DNA from: Mixophyes australis
Lineage: Eukaryota; Chordata; Amphibia; Anura; Limnodynastidae
Reading direction: 5' to 3'
Length of the DNA: 64,000 nucleotides
Assembly (NCBI GenBank): GCA_036250195.1
Contig: JAVHZZ010000004.1
Location: forward strand, 143,419,729-143,483,728
Shown: positions 46,288 to 57,688 of the stretch, piece after piece
Layout of the letters: each line of letters begins with the position of its first letter
How positions within the stretch are numbered: position 1 is the first letter of the stretch
The notes under the pieces: generated by a model
Database searches by the model: none
The model's input: only the letters and a program-made list of their open reading frames with translations
What the model was told of the DNA's origin: nothing
Translations under genes and position numbers: made by a program

Positions 46288-46640
46288 TATCAGTGCAGGA
46301 GATGTTGTCTGTCGCCTGCACCATTCCTGGGTATTTTTGACATTCAGCAACTGCATGTAGAACATTGCAGAAGCTGCAGAAAAATGTGATCTTACATGCC
46401 ACCACTTGAAGCAAGAGGTTTTAACAAGGTGGAATTCAACACTTTATATGCTTCAACGACTGGAGGAACACCAATATGCCATCAAGACCTACACATTATG
46501 CCACACTGGAGAATCTTTTTGGTTTTATGCAAGCTACTCAAACCATTACCTGAGTCGAGCCATATCCCTAATCAAACTATTGGAAAAGCAGCTAGAGAAG
46601 CTGTAGGTGTGTATCAAAGTAAACGATTTTGCTAAGTATG
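46288..46640 (+). pseudogene. hAT transposase fragment
   Basis: The plus strand, across three frames, reads VQEMLSVACTIPGYF, then HLKQEVLTRWNSTLYMLQRLEE and LIKLLEKQLEKL, matching residues about 601-730 of the intact transposase. Divergent and broken. It may belong with the hAT end at 47228-47395. Confidence 0.75.
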
Positions 46641-46654
46641 TTGACTTTGTCATC

Positions 46655-46712
46655 ATCATCATCATCATTTATTTATTTATATAGCGCCACTAATTCCGCA
46701 GCGCTGTTGTTA
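46655..46712 (-). repeat. LINE 3' tail (L2-group) with (GAT)n
   Basis: On the minus strand, CAGCGCTGCGGAATTAGTGG, then CGCTATATAAATAAATAAATG and (GAT)n: the widespread 3' tail of L2/CR1-group LINEs and their SINEs. Only the tail is present. Confidence 0.55.
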
Positions 46713-47190
46713 TGAGCGGCACGTTCCAACATGTCCGGGACGCCGTTCTAGGTCAGCGCCTTGTCCCGGCAATGCTGAAAGCCGGGCGTGTGTCTAACAC
46801 TTGTGGAGCTAAATAGCCCATTAATCAGTCTACTCCTGGGGGCCAATTACCCTATTCCACATCTCCCTGCTGATTGGTCCTTTTCAGTATTTGAGGCAGG
46901 GAGGGCTATAGCGTTCCAGTCCTCCACTGTTACTGACCTGCTGTTGGATTCCTGTCTACCTGATCTTCCGTTGTGACCTTTGCCTGTACCTTGGACCTTG
47001 CCTGTTTGCCTGTGATCCTGACCTTTTGGCTTGCATTTTGGACTTCGCTGTTTCGCTACAGACCTCTGACCTCGGCCTGCCTTTATATGTATGTGTTTGT
47101 GCCGCTGCTCTGTCACTATTTTTAGCCAGCCAGCCTTTGGCCAATATTGGTGAAAATATTGACAGTTATCAGGTGGTCCATTCAAAATAG
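46713..47190 (+). other. LTR-like sequence, unassigned
   Basis: A run of alternating CCTG/TTGG motifs (GACCTTTGCCTGTACCTTGGACC, about 46975-47050) resembles the U3-R portion of vertebrate Gypsy LTRs. No clean TG...CA ends or target duplication could be found, so the call is tentative. No gene is seen. Confidence 0.25.
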
Positions 47191-47227
47191 ACTATAAATG
47201 AATGTTAATTATATAAATCCTAATGTA

Positions 47228-47395
47228 GGAACAAAAACAGCTCAAAAGAACATGGTTTTACCTGTTTTGACCATTTTTTATGAAATCCAGATCCAACACC
47301 AAAACACATTAGGGTGGTTTTGCCAAAATCAAAATATGGAGGTGGTTTTATATCCAAAACCAAATCCAAAACATGGAGGTCTCCGCACATCTCTA
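47228..47395. other. hAT right end (AACCAAATCC-rich)
   Basis: AAAACC-rich sequence ending GCACATCTCTA, the inverted hAT terminus used throughout this window. It would be the 3' end of a plus-strand element that includes the fragment at 46288-46640. Confidence 0.55.
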
Positions 47396-47566
47396 ATACA
47401 AACATGTATCAGTATAAACAAAGTATCCCTCCTCTGGTTTAAGAAACTGGGTCTGTATTCTCTCCTGTCGATCACTCTCCTCAAACCGAAATGCTATTGG
47501 ATGACTAGAGAAAACTCCCAATGTCCTGTACTGTTGATATACCAGACTGACTCTTTAGGTCTCTGT

Positions 47567-48405
47567 TGTCGAAGTCAGTAAATTGGATAAAGTCATTTCA
47601 ATTAAAGTCTAGCAAACTTGGTTGTCTTTGTCTGAAAAGATGCGTACGGTACGCTATGACGTACAAGGGCACGCTACGGCGTGAAAGGGCGTACGCATCC
47701 ACTACACGTGGCAGCAACAGTAATTGGTCTTTTACCATACATTCGCACAAACACGCATACTTATAAAATAGTACACATTATTGGTAGTAGCAACACATAG
47801 TCAGTTATGTCGAAATATAGTAGTATTTATATGTTATATCAGAGTTACATGCATATTAGTGAAATACACAGAACGGGTTAAAGGAATAACATCATGAGTG
47901 GTATCATAATGAACCTTGTTACATATCCTATTGTTTGGTGCGCTCTGCGAGGGAATAGCAGAGTGCATACGCAAGTTATGAATGATAGGGAATTATGAAC
48001 TACTTAAGACTAAGGAATTCTGGCGGGTAGAGCAGAGCATACCCCCTGCAGAGATGACCCCCTCCTTTGGATTCCTTAGGATGAACCAGCCAATGATTGA
48101 CGACCCCTTGGACATTCCTGAGACCCGGACCAATAGATGCAAGCCATACCATCTTCATTGTATTACTGTATTTGATTGTGTATATAAGCAGCAGCTTGTG
48201 ATCCAGAGTGCAGACATCTTGTCCCCAGACTTCAGGATTGAATGACTGCACTGGATCCAGAGCGCCTGCGATAAGTAACGGCTGTATTTACTATTACTTC
48301 GCTTGAGCATATTTTTTCCACTTATTGCGAATAAATCTTTGTGCGTTGGAAACACAAATCGAGGTTCGACAATCGTTATTGGTTAGCGACAATACGCACA
48401 TAACA
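47567..48405 (+). mobile_element. Solo LTR, ERV1-like, copy a (839 bp)
   Basis: TGTCGAAGTCAG at the start, GCACATAACA at the end, 4-bp duplication CTGT on both sides (47563-47566 and 48406-48409). A TATATAA box at 48181-48187 and an AATAAA signal at 48330-48335 are correctly placed for an LTR in plus orientation. A four-base duplication is usual for class I endogenous retroviruses, but without internal genes the class is an inference. A reverse copy is at 56001-56851. Confidence 0.85.
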
Positions 48406-48409
48406 CTGT

Positions 48410-48585
48410 CAATACATAAAAAGCGCACTTAACTCCTGAAATGCCAAGACCAATAAGATGACATATGCTACTACCACAGCCCCCTCATGGCTGGACCTGT
48501 ATGCCTCTGGTTCATAGGAATCCAGCATCTTCCAAGTTGTTTGAATCCTTTGTTCAGTGTATGCTTGATCTATACCCAATGTGCC
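48410..48585. other. Unassigned spacer
   Basis: No similarity to other parts of the window and no coding signal recognised. Confidence 0.4.
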
Positions 48586-49357
48586 CAGGGCCGGTGTTAG
48601 GGTTCTCTGCGCCCTAGGCAAAGTTTCAAAATACCCCCCCCACCCGCGCGAATACCCACTTCACAGGCCCTCACATGCTTAACTTTGTGCTTTTGTGCTT
48701 AAAATAAAGGTAAGCCTTACCTCCTCCAGCGGTTCAGATGCAGCGATGTTTGATGCAGAACGCTGTCCAGACTCCACTACAGGCACAGGATTTCTAGAGG
48801 GGAGGTATCCACGTGTTAGATTTCAGAACAAACAACTTCCCACAATAAGCATCACACCACTGCCCCCCCCCCCCCTCTCTATCACATCACTGCCTCCCCC
48901 TCTGCATCTCAATGTTCCCCCCCTCAGCACACTGCCCACTCCCCTGGGTCTCAATGTCCCCCCCCCCCCTGCAGCATACCAATGCCCTACCCCCCTGTAG
49001 CATACCAGTGTCCCCCTCCCCTCTCTTTCCTTACCTGAAATTTGTCTCCATTATAAAGATCCACCTCTCTGCCGGGCGAGGGGGAGGAAAAGGGAGGGGG
49101 AGTGGAGTGGAGGAGGCGGAGGGATGGTGCGTCCCATCGGCTATTGGAGGGGAGGGTGGCAGTGGTGGTGATCGATAGGCCCTCCCCCCTCCCAGTGGAT
49201 CTATATGATCTATCTGAAGCTGTGTGGCGACCGTGGAAGGTATGCTCAGCGGTCGCCACACTGAAATACTAACACAGCACCTAACTTCTGTGGCGCCCAC
49301 CAGAGCCCGGCACCCTAGGCAGCTGCCTAACTTTGCCTAATGGGAGCACCGGGCCTG
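48586..49357. mobile_element. hAT-type non-autonomous element (772 bp)
   Basis: Perfect 8-bp duplication AATGTGCC (48578-48585 and 49358-49365). Ends CAGGGCCGGTGTTAG and GGGAGCACCGGGCCTG are imperfect inverted repeats. The interior has C-rich runs (CCCCCCCC) at about 48860-48970 and a GGGGAGG-rich part at 49080-49160. No transposase is encoded. Confidence 0.9.
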
Positions 49358-49494
49358 AATGTGCCACAACATGTGTCATCTATTACTAATCTGGTAAGGA
49401 CATTCCTTTGTTTTATAGCTAAGATCAATTGTTTACTATTTTCAATAGCTAACGGAGACTTACTATTAGCAATTCTCATATATTAGTTTCTAAT

Positions 49495-49875
49495 TTAATT
49501 TCTGGCTAAGGGATACCTTTTACCCTTTCTGTGATGACTTGCTGAGAGGAATGTAAAGCTCATCATGAACCTAAACAGAAAAATATAAACAGCAGACATT
49601 ACAACAACAAAAAGCAAGAAAAATAAACAACAGACATTCCCAATGACAGAAAGCGAGTTTCTAAGATGACTGGGAATCATAAAGTTAATCTCTGGCTTAG
49701 GTATACCTTTTACTCTTTCTGTGATGACTGGCTGAGAGGAATGTAAAGCTCATGATGAGCCTAAACAGAGAAAGATAAACAGTAGAGAGTACAACAACAA
49801 AAAGTGAGAAAGATAAACAGCAGAAATTCCCAATAACAAAAGGCAAATTTCTAAGACCACTGGGAATGATAAAGT
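49495..49875. repeat. Tandem duplication of about 190 bp
   Basis: CTGTGATGACT-GCTGAGAGGAATG followed by CATGA and AGCCTAAACAG motifs occur twice, 190 bp apart (from 49504 and 49694), each followed by AACAACAAAAAG. The copies differ at many bases, so it is an old duplication. No coding sense. Confidence 0.75.
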
Positions 49876-51212
49876 TTATGATATACTGTCCCAGTCTCTA
49901 CCTTTAGCCTATATGCAGAAGCTTACTTATTATTTACTGTCTACCAGTGTGACAGCAACATAATCGCAAGCTACATCTTTGCTCCAGAGACAACTTTTTC
50001 TCCTTTTAGGGTGACTTCCAGACAGAAATTCAAAGTTGCTTGACAGCCAGGATGGCCTGGGGACAGTGAGCAGTTTCTCAACATTTGCTCATTAGCTTAT
50101 TATTTAATTGTTGTTACACCAATGATGTTAAGTACTTGCTTATTCTTTTCCATATAATTTCACCTACTCAGAGGAGCACAGGGTTTTTAATAAATTTGCT
50201 TTCTCCCAGCTCTTTTTTTCTTTCCTAATATTTTTTCATTTTTTTTTACCTCTTTTATTTACTGTCTTTAACATATCACTGACCCACTCACACAGGGTTT
50301 CTAGAAAAAAAATGATATTCTTTCAGCATGGGTCTAGTTTTACCTTTACATATGATCCTTAGCTATTAGTGTGCCACTGTTGTCACAATTACAGTTTTAT
50401 GTCAGATTTATATTATGTTGTATATTGTGTGTGCTGCAGACCAGGAACAAATGCAGATTTGGACATGCATCTATTTTATTAGTGTAAAATATGCATTTCT
50501 ATACTGCACATGTCCACCAAAAACTGTTACGTATGTGTCTGTATGCAGATTTTGTTGCATCTTACACTTGCAACTTCTTACGATTAGAGAAGCAGTACTG
50601 GACAAAGAGGGTCTGGTCGACCGTAGCCCTAGTCCAATAAGGCCATATTCACTTGTGCCTGAGGTAGACCAGGATGCAGACGCATATGAGGATTCACAAC
50701 ACTATCTCCGAATGTCAGCTGTCAGAAAACAATTACTGATACTTGCTCTGCTCCACTTGTGAATGGTGGTTCTTATATGTTGGTTGCTGCCTGTAGGAAG
50801 ATTCAGCCCTGTGTTTGGGGTTTGTTGTGGATTTCCGTGGTGCAGCTATGGTGGGGATGTTGATGTTGTGTAGTTCAGTTGTTTTATTGGGCATCAAGAG
50901 AGGGGGTCTTGTGGATGTAGCTCTGTTGAGAGAACACAAGGAAGGGAGGAGAGAGAGGCTTACCTTTATGGTATTTTAAGGATAAATGTATCAATTGTCC
51001 TTGTAGGGAAATCTCGGTGGGTGTTATTTAGAATAGTGTATACTTGACATTCAAGTCTTCTTGTTCCTGAGGGTTTAAAGCTCTTTTTTTCTTTGTAGTA
51101 ATATAGCTTTTATGCACATTGTAAATAGCTCATGATGTAGGTAGCTCATAAAATATGGTAAGAAATGTTTATAGATAGCAGCTACTGCAGTTCGTTTGCA
51201 AGAGTGGAGTTG
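49876..51212. other. No recognisable gene
   Basis: AT-rich, no repeat family recognised. A frame at about 50580-50760 ends with a short acidic segment (PEVDQDADAYEDSQHYLRMS) vaguely like the C-terminus of Harbinger-type nucleases, but nothing upstream supports that. I would not annotate it as a gene. Confidence 0.4.
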
Positions 51213-51217
51213 ATAGA

Positions 51218-52585
51218 TGTCACAGGCACTAGGAGTCTTTGCCCAGGATATCACCAGATTATGATCTTACCAGAGTAGTGTGGGTTACACAGTGGTCCTC
51301 TGGTAGCAGGGTGACTAGCGGAACATATGACTCAGCAGATGGTGAGAGGATGCAAATAGAAAAGTCAATGACTAGCAGCAATCTGGTTAATGATTAGGTA
51401 GATATGAACACGAGGATCTTGATGGACGTGAAGAAGTGCAGGAAGGTAACAGGGAAGTCAGTGGTCTGCGTACAGCAAGTTGTACCACTGCTTATGGTGA
51501 AGAGATTTGTCCAGGTGCAGGTAGGTAGCGGGGAAGTCAGTGGTCTGCGTATAGCAAGTTGTACCACTGCTTATGGTGAGAGGACTTGTCCAGGTGCAGG
51601 TAGGTAGTGGGGAAGTCAGTGGTCTGTGTATAGCAAGTTGTACCACTGCTTATGGTGAGAAGACTTGTCCAGGTGCAGGTAGGTAGCGGGGAAGTCAGTG
51701 ATGTGCGTATAGCAAGTTGTACCACTGCTTAATAGGTGAGGAAGTGTACAAGTGTTGAGTGGAAACATAGAATGTAGACACTGAGAGCACAAGGAACTTG
51801 ATCCCAAACAATATGCACAAGTCTAGGTTGGTGTGGCAGGCGCTGCTTGACAAAGACGAATTCACTACTGGAATCCAGGCTAAAAGCAGAAGGTCAATTA
51901 GCATATGTATCTCACGACTGAACAAAGAGGTAAACTTCCCAGCAGATATGCGGAGTAATAACACAGTCTCAGGGAGATAGAGGATTCCGTGGGTAAGTGG
52001 AGAACAGTCCAAGCGGATATGCAGTAAACGAATACAGTCAATAAAAAGTAAACATACCGCGGTTCAGTTGAGCAGGCTGTCCACGAGAGGATACAGGAAC
52101 AGCTGAGCGGCTGCACGCCAGCACGAGTAAAGAAACCACAGGTGAGTGGTAGCGGTAATCAGGGTCCGGGTCAGCACACAGGCAGAGAACTTGACACGGG
52201 TAGAACAACGATGAGCAATGCAGGAATCACTGGAGATAGCGAACACGAGTAGAACACTGGAGGTAATAGCGGACTGGAAGCCGCAGATGATTAGAGCAGG
52301 AATCAGCAGGGAACTGAAGACATAGTAGAACACAGGAACACCTTCAGAGACTCACAGGGAATGAGACTCCAAGATCAGGCAACGAGGTAATGAACACAGG
52401 TGCTTTAAATAGGGAGCGTTGCCTGATCAACCAATTAACTAAAAGCAAAGGTCAGAAGAGTTTTTAGGAACTGCGCATGCGCAGACCATCAGGATGGCGG
52501 GCAGCCACGGTTCAGGATAGGTGCTGGCAGGAATACTGGAGAGCCACACACCAGTGAAGAGGCACTCACGGTCCGGTGAGTGACA
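51218..52585 (-). mobile_element. Solo LTR, reverse copy of the 33571 family (1368 bp)
   Basis: Starts TGTCACAGGCACTAGG and ends CCGGTGAGTGACA, the reverse complement of the LTR at 33571-35214. Perfect 5-bp duplication ATAGA (51213-51217 and 52586-52590). Contains a 79-bp tandem repeat (AGCAAGTTGTACCACTGCTT) at about 51460-51735. The length difference from the other copy lies mainly in internal repeats. Confidence 0.92.
51460..51735. repeat. 79-bp minisatellite inside the LTR
   Basis: AGCAAGTTGTACCACTGCTT recurs at 79-bp spacing, about four units. The other LTR copy has a related but less regular array at 34725-34990. Confidence 0.9.
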
Positions 52586-52732
52586 ATAGAACTTGGGTTT
52601 AAAGCTCTTTTGCATGTTCTCTTTAGTCGTTAATGTTTATAGTTTGAATAATTAGTTTATAGTTATTGCCATAAGGAGTGTATGTTTAAAGTTTATAGAT
52701 AGCTCCTGGGTGGAGAGTGTGAGGCTGAAGGT

Positions 52733-53219
52733 ACAGGGTGGGGCATAAAGATCTCCCATATTTCAAGTGGACACTGTGTGAGCTGTAGTGGGGGTAAAGA
52801 GGTGGGGTAGATTAAATCGGTAGGTTAGGCTCTGCTGTTTTTAGTACCCATCATGAATTGGACCGATGAACATCAGGGCATTGTTGTTCAAGCGTATTAT
52901 GAGAACAACCATTCTGTGATAACGATGCAGAGAGCATTCCGTACACGCTTCGCGCTAGGTCGAAATGAATCTGTACCAGAGGAGAATTTTACATGCTGAT
53001 TCGAAATTACATTCTTTACAAAATGATGTTGGTTCAAGAACTAAGTGAGGAAAATTATGCCAAGCGCAGAGCCCTATGTGAGAAAATTCTTGAACAGGTT
53101 CCTGCTGCAGCCGTTCTTCTGAGTAGCGATGAGGCTCACTTCCATATTAGTGGAGCTGTAAACAAGCAGAATTTTCGCTATTGGGCTGAACATAACCCTT
53201 GTGAACTCCACGAATGATC
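52733..53219 (+). pseudogene. Tc1/mariner-like transposase remnant
   Basis: The plus strand reads MNWTDEHQGIVVQAYYENNH then SVITMQRAFRTRFALGRNESVP (from 52853), a helix-turn-helix start, and after a deletion ELSEENYAKRRALCEKIL (53040-53100) and SSDEAHFHISGAVNKQNFRY (53120-53190), whose DEAHF holds the central Asp of an IS630/Tc1/mariner DDE core. About half of the usual 350 residues, including the first catalytic Asp, are missing or unreadable. ACAGGGTGGGGCATAAAG at 52733 may be part of the left terminus. From memory, this type of N-terminus is best known from arthropod genomes. Confidence 0.7.
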
Positions 53220-53608
53220 ACTCCACTCTCCTCGCGTAATTGCTGACTTATTAATCATATTTTTATACTTAAGTAACAAACTAAAACCTATCAGAAAATG
53301 AATGACATTGAGACACAATCATGACCTAGTTAGATCTATTTATACCAGTATACCCTACCTTTTGGTGTGATTACTAAGACACTAATATAAGCATAGGGAC
53401 TGTATGGGTTATAATCACTGGAAAACTGTTGTTGTAACAAAGTGGGTACATATGAGAATATTTGGGAACGCTTTGATTACTATACAGCTGCCAATGTAAT
53501 AACAATTGCCAATGAATATATAGCACCCAGATGATTCAGTGAATATACTGAAATTAAATCAATGATATATAGGAGGAACTAGGTATAATATCAATAATAA
53601 GTGCAATG
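53220..53608. other. No recognisable gene
   Basis: AT-rich intergenic sequence; nothing recognised up to the target duplication at 53609. Confidence 0.4.
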
Positions 53609-53616
53609 CTATAACA

Positions 53617-55677
53617 CAGTGGTTCCCAAACTTTTTCAGCTCGAGGCACCCTTAGGGTCACCATAATTTTTTCAAGGCACCCCTAAGCAAAAATAATTAC
53701 CGAGTAGTCCCGTTTTTTAAGTAGTTGGGTCAAAATGACGTAAGATGTATTTAGACCCCTTCACCATCACATTGTGCCCCTTTATCATATCACTCTGTAT
53801 CCCCTTCGCCATCTCACACCCTGTGTACCCCTCTTCGCCATCTCACACCCTGTGTCCCCCTCTTCGCCATCTCACACCCTGTGTCCCCCTTCGCCATCTC
53901 ACACCCCGTGTCCCCCTTTTCACCATCTCACACTCTGACCCCCCTTCAGCATCTCTCTCTTTCCCCCTCCTTCAGTGTCTCTCTATCCCCCTCCTTCAGT
54001 GTCTCTCTCTGCTCTCCTCCTTAAGTGTCTCTCTGCCCCCCTCCTTCAGTGTTTCTCTGTCCCCCTCCTTCAGCGTCTCTCTGCCCTCCTCCGTCAATGT
54101 CTCTCTGCCCTCCTCCTTCAGCGTCTCTCTGTCACCCTCCTTCAGTGTCTCTCTGTCCCCCTCCTTCAGCGTCTCTGTCCCCCTCCTTCAGCATGTCTCT
54201 GTCCCCCATCAGCCTCTCTCTGTCCCCATCAGCCTCTCTCTGTCCCTCTTCAGTGTCTCTCTGTCCCCTTCAGTGTCTCTCTGTCCCCTTCAGCCTCTCT
54301 GTGTCCCCCTTCAGTGTCTCTCTGTCCCCTTCAGCCTCTCTGTGTCTCCGTTCAGTGTCTCTCTGTCCCCTTCAGCCTCTCTGTGTCTCCCTTCAGTGTC
54401 TCTCTGTCCCCTTCAGTGTCTCTCAGTGCCCCCCTTCAGCGTCTCTCTGTCCCCTTCAGCCTCTCTGTGTCCTCCTTCAGTGCCTCTCTGTCCCCTTCAG
54501 CCTGTCTGTGTCCCCCTTCAGCATCTCTCTGTCCCCTTCAGCCTCTCTGTGTCCCCCTTCAGTGTCTCTCTGTCCCCTTCAGCGTCTCTGTCCCCTTCAG
54601 CGTCTCTCTGTGCCCCCCTTCAGCATCTCTGTCCCCTTCAGCCTCTCTGTGTCCCCCTTCAGTGCCTCTCTGTCCCCTTCAGCCTGTCTGTGTCCCCCTT
54701 CAGCATCTATCTGTCCCCTTCAGCCTCTCTGTGTCTCCCTTCAGCGTCTCTCTGTCCCCTTCAGCGTCTCTCTGTCCCCTTCAGCGTCTCTCTGTCCCCT
54801 TCAGCCTCTCTGTGTCTCCCTTCAGCATCTCTCTGTCCCCCTTCAGCCTCTCTGTGTCCCCTTCAGCCTCTCTGTGTCTCCCTTCAGCCTCTCTGTCCCC
54901 TTTAGCCTGTCTGTGTCTCCCTTCAGCATCTCTCTGTCCCCTTCAGTCTCTCTGTGTCTCTCTTCAGTGTCTCTCTGTCCCCTTCAGCCTCTCTGTGTCC
55001 CCCTTCAGTGTCTCTCTGTCCCCTTCAGCCTCTCTGTGTCCCCTTCAGTGCCTCTCTGTCCCCTTCAGCCTCTCTGTGTCTCCCTTCAGCCTTTCTGTCC
55101 CCTTTAGCCTGTCTGTGTCTCCCTTCAGTGTCTCTCTGTCCCCTTCAGCCTCTCTGTGTCTCTCTTCAGTGTCTCTCTGTCCCCTTTAGCCTCTCTGTGT
55201 CCCCCTTCAGTGTCTCTCTGTCCCCTTCAGCCTCTCTGTGTCCCCCTTCCGTGTCTCTCTGTCCCCTTCAGCCTCTCTGTGTCCCCTTCAGTGTCTCTCT
55301 GTCCCCTTCAGTGTCTCTCTGTCCCCCTTCAGCCTCTCTCTGTCCCCATCAGCCTCTCTGTGTTTCTCCCTTCAGTGTCTCTCTGTCCCCTTCAGCCTCT
55401 CTGTGTCCCCCTTCAGTGTCTCTTTGTGCCCCCCTTCACTCTCCTTTACTTACCTTCTTCCCTGACGTCTTCTCTGCTGCAGCTCCTCACTGAGGCTGCC
55501 GGACATGATGACGTCACGCCCGGCAGTCAGTGAGGAGGAGGATCCGGCGCTGGATGATGGGTAAGTTTTTTTTTGTTTGTTTTTTTTCTTTCTTTTTTTT
55601 TCTAGGGCGATCGCGGCACCCCTGTGACAGCGCCGTGGCACCCCAGGGAGCCGCGGTACACAGTTTGGGAACCGCCG
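53617..55677. mobile_element. Charlie-type hAT, non-autonomous (2061 bp)
   Basis: Perfect 8-bp duplication CTATAACA (53609-53616 and 55678-55685). Ends CAGTGGTTCCCAAACTTTTT and AGTTTGGGAACCGCCG are the well-known Charlie-type termini. The subterminal parts have GGCACCC motifs at both ends. The interior is almost entirely a pyrimidine-rich minisatellite; no transposase is present. A relative is the left part at 40366. Confidence 0.93.
53940..55430. repeat. CTCTCTGTCCCCTTCAG minisatellite
   Basis: About 70 units of roughly 20-22 bp, alternating CTCTCTGTCCCCTTCAG and CTCTGTGTCCCCCTTCAG. No frame on the plus strand is closed for long because stop triplets are absent from the unit; products of up to about 400 residues (Ser/Pro/Leu/Cys-rich) are compositional artefacts. 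Each unit on the plus strand looks like a polypyrimidine tract plus CAG. Confidence 0.95.
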
Positions 55678-55685
55678 CTATAACA

Positions 55686-56000
55686 GATTAAGCTGCAGAA
55701 ATAGCAGCTGTTATCTTGTAACAATTACTTTGTTTCTTTTGCAAACATCCCCAGAGGAGCTATGTGAAATAAGTTGTAGCAGCCGATAAAACAGCTGTTA
55801 TTTTGTAACTATTGCACTATACATATCACTGGTACCTTTTAAAGATGATTAATATGGGCACACTTAGTATTAAACAACTTTCATTATTGTGTCATATAAT
55901 TATGTGAGTAATAAAATAACTCGTCAGTGACGTTCTGTTTCTGAAGGAATAAAGGTAGATACAGCAGCTATGAGAACATTGATTACAATATTAAATGGAG
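55686..56000. other. No recognisable gene
   Basis: AT-rich sequence between two mobile elements, with a short repeated AGCTGTTAT-TTGTAAC motif. Nothing else recognised. Confidence 0.4.
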
Positions 56001-56851
56001 TGTTATGCACGTTTAGTCGCTATCCAATAATGATTGTCGAATCCCGATGTGTGGTTCCAAAGCACAAAGTAATTTTAATAGCCAAAAGTAGCAGAATAAA
56101 AATGTGAAATAAAACAAGTACAGCCGTTACTTATCGCAGGTGCTCTGGATCCAGTGTACAGTCATTCAGGTCTGAAGGCTGTGGTCAAGAAGACTGGTCA
56201 CTAGGTCCAGAGACCCTGCTTATATTCAGTCAGTGAATACAGTAAAACAATGCAGATGATGTGGCTTGCTTCTATTGGTCCAGGCTTCAGGAAGGTCCAG
56301 GGTACTGCAGGTCATAGGCCAGTTCAAACCCAAAAATCCAAAGGTGGGGGTCAACTCTCCAGGGGATGTGCTCCGACTTTCCCACCAAGAATCCAGTTTC
56401 AACTAGTCCATTTGCATTATAGCGTCAGTATCACTTTAAACATTTATTCCCTAACATCGCTAACTAGAGTATGCAATGTGCGATCTCTTCGGCGAATGAA
56501 CCGGACAACTGCTGATGAATTGGGGATTAAAATGATACTAAACATGACATAGTTCCTGCAACCTGAACCTTTGATTTCACTAATATGCATATAACTTATA
56601 ATACTAAACATAAATACTGCTATATTTCAACATAAATAACTATGTGTTGCAACTACAATTAATGTGTACTAATTACAAATGTGTATGTTCGTGTGAATGT
56701 GTGTAAAAGTGTAAAACCTGTTATTGCCTCGTGGTGAGGCTGGATACACCCTTCCACACCGTGGCGTGCTCTACGCAAAATTTCAGACAAAGACAACCAA
56801 GTTTGCTCGATATTAATTGGAATTACTTTATCCAATTTGCTGACTTCGACA
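56001..56851 (-). mobile_element. Solo LTR, ERV1-like, copy b (851 bp)
   Basis: Reverse complement of the LTR at 47567-48405: starts TGTTATGCAC, ends GACTTCGACA. Perfect 4-bp duplication GGAG (55997-56000 and 56852-56855). The two copies have diverged at many positions, so they are independent insertions and not the two LTRs of one provirus. Confidence 0.9.
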
Positions 56852-56855
56852 GGAG

Positions 56856-57524
56856 TTACAACTAGAACTGAAATTTAAGTTTTTATTGACATAAATAAAC
56901 TTAGTGGCAATGCCATTGCAGGACATCCTGCAATTTTTAACTTACAATTTATTATATACTATAACAAAATAACATCATTATAGCATTTATTTTTACTTTT
57001 ATTTTGCTGCTTACGAAAGAACCAGGATACACTATCAGATTTTGATGAACATTAATAAAAACTAAAAAACTTTTAATCAGTAGAACATCCTTGGGTGCCC
57101 TAATTTACACTTTCCCTTTTCTTCTTCTTCTATGTATATGTTTCTATGTGTTTGTGTATACTTTTCAGGATACAGATCACATAGGTACCTTAAAGAATTG
57201 GAAATATTATGATTAATTTAGGATGTTATAAGATAAATACTTGGTGCAGTTGAACCCATTATCTTTAGTGGAATATATTGTGTAACAGTATAGATTTCCA
57301 GGTGGGTTTCCTTTGGGTGCTTCTGTTTATTCCCCTTGTAAGTTATTTATTATATGTGTTTGTGTTGTAGAGAATTTAAATTATATGTTCTACTGGGGAG
57401 GGAATGATGGGAATAATTAAACAATATCTGTAAAGTGCTCTATAATATGTTTGCACTATCAAAATAGTGGTTAAGATTAAAAAAGTTAATGTAAATGGTG
57501 CTTTAAAGTGGCCTTTGTGTGATG
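56856..57524. other. No recognisable gene
   Basis: AT-rich; no repeat or coding similarity recognised. Confidence 0.4.
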
Positions 57525-57532
57525 TAATAGAT

Positions 57533-57680
57533 CAGTGATGACTAACCTGTGACACTCCAGGTGTTATGAAACTACAAGCCCCAGCATGCTTTGCCAGTAG
57601 ATAACTAGCTGATAGCTGGCAGAGCATGCTGGGACTTGTAGTTTCACAACACCTGGAGTGTCACAGGTTAGCCATCACTG
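57533..57680. mobile_element. Palindromic hAT MITE (148 bp)
   Basis: Same family as 16307-16453. Ends CAGTGATGACTAACCTGTG and its complement; flanks TAATAGAT (57525-57532) and TCATAGAT (57681-57688) differ at one base. Folds into one long hairpin. Confidence 0.9.
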
Positions 57681-57688
57681 TCATAGAT

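Noticed and set aside
49876..51212. Possible Harbinger nuclease C-terminus near 50580-50760
   Set aside because: Only a short acidic segment looks similar; no DDE motif or upstream domain was found in any frame.
53745..55533. Reading frames of 360-404 codons in all three plus frames
   Set aside because: They translate a pyrimidine-rich minisatellite whose unit has no stop triplets. The composition (Ser, Pro, Leu, Cys) and simultaneous openness of three frames show they are not genes.
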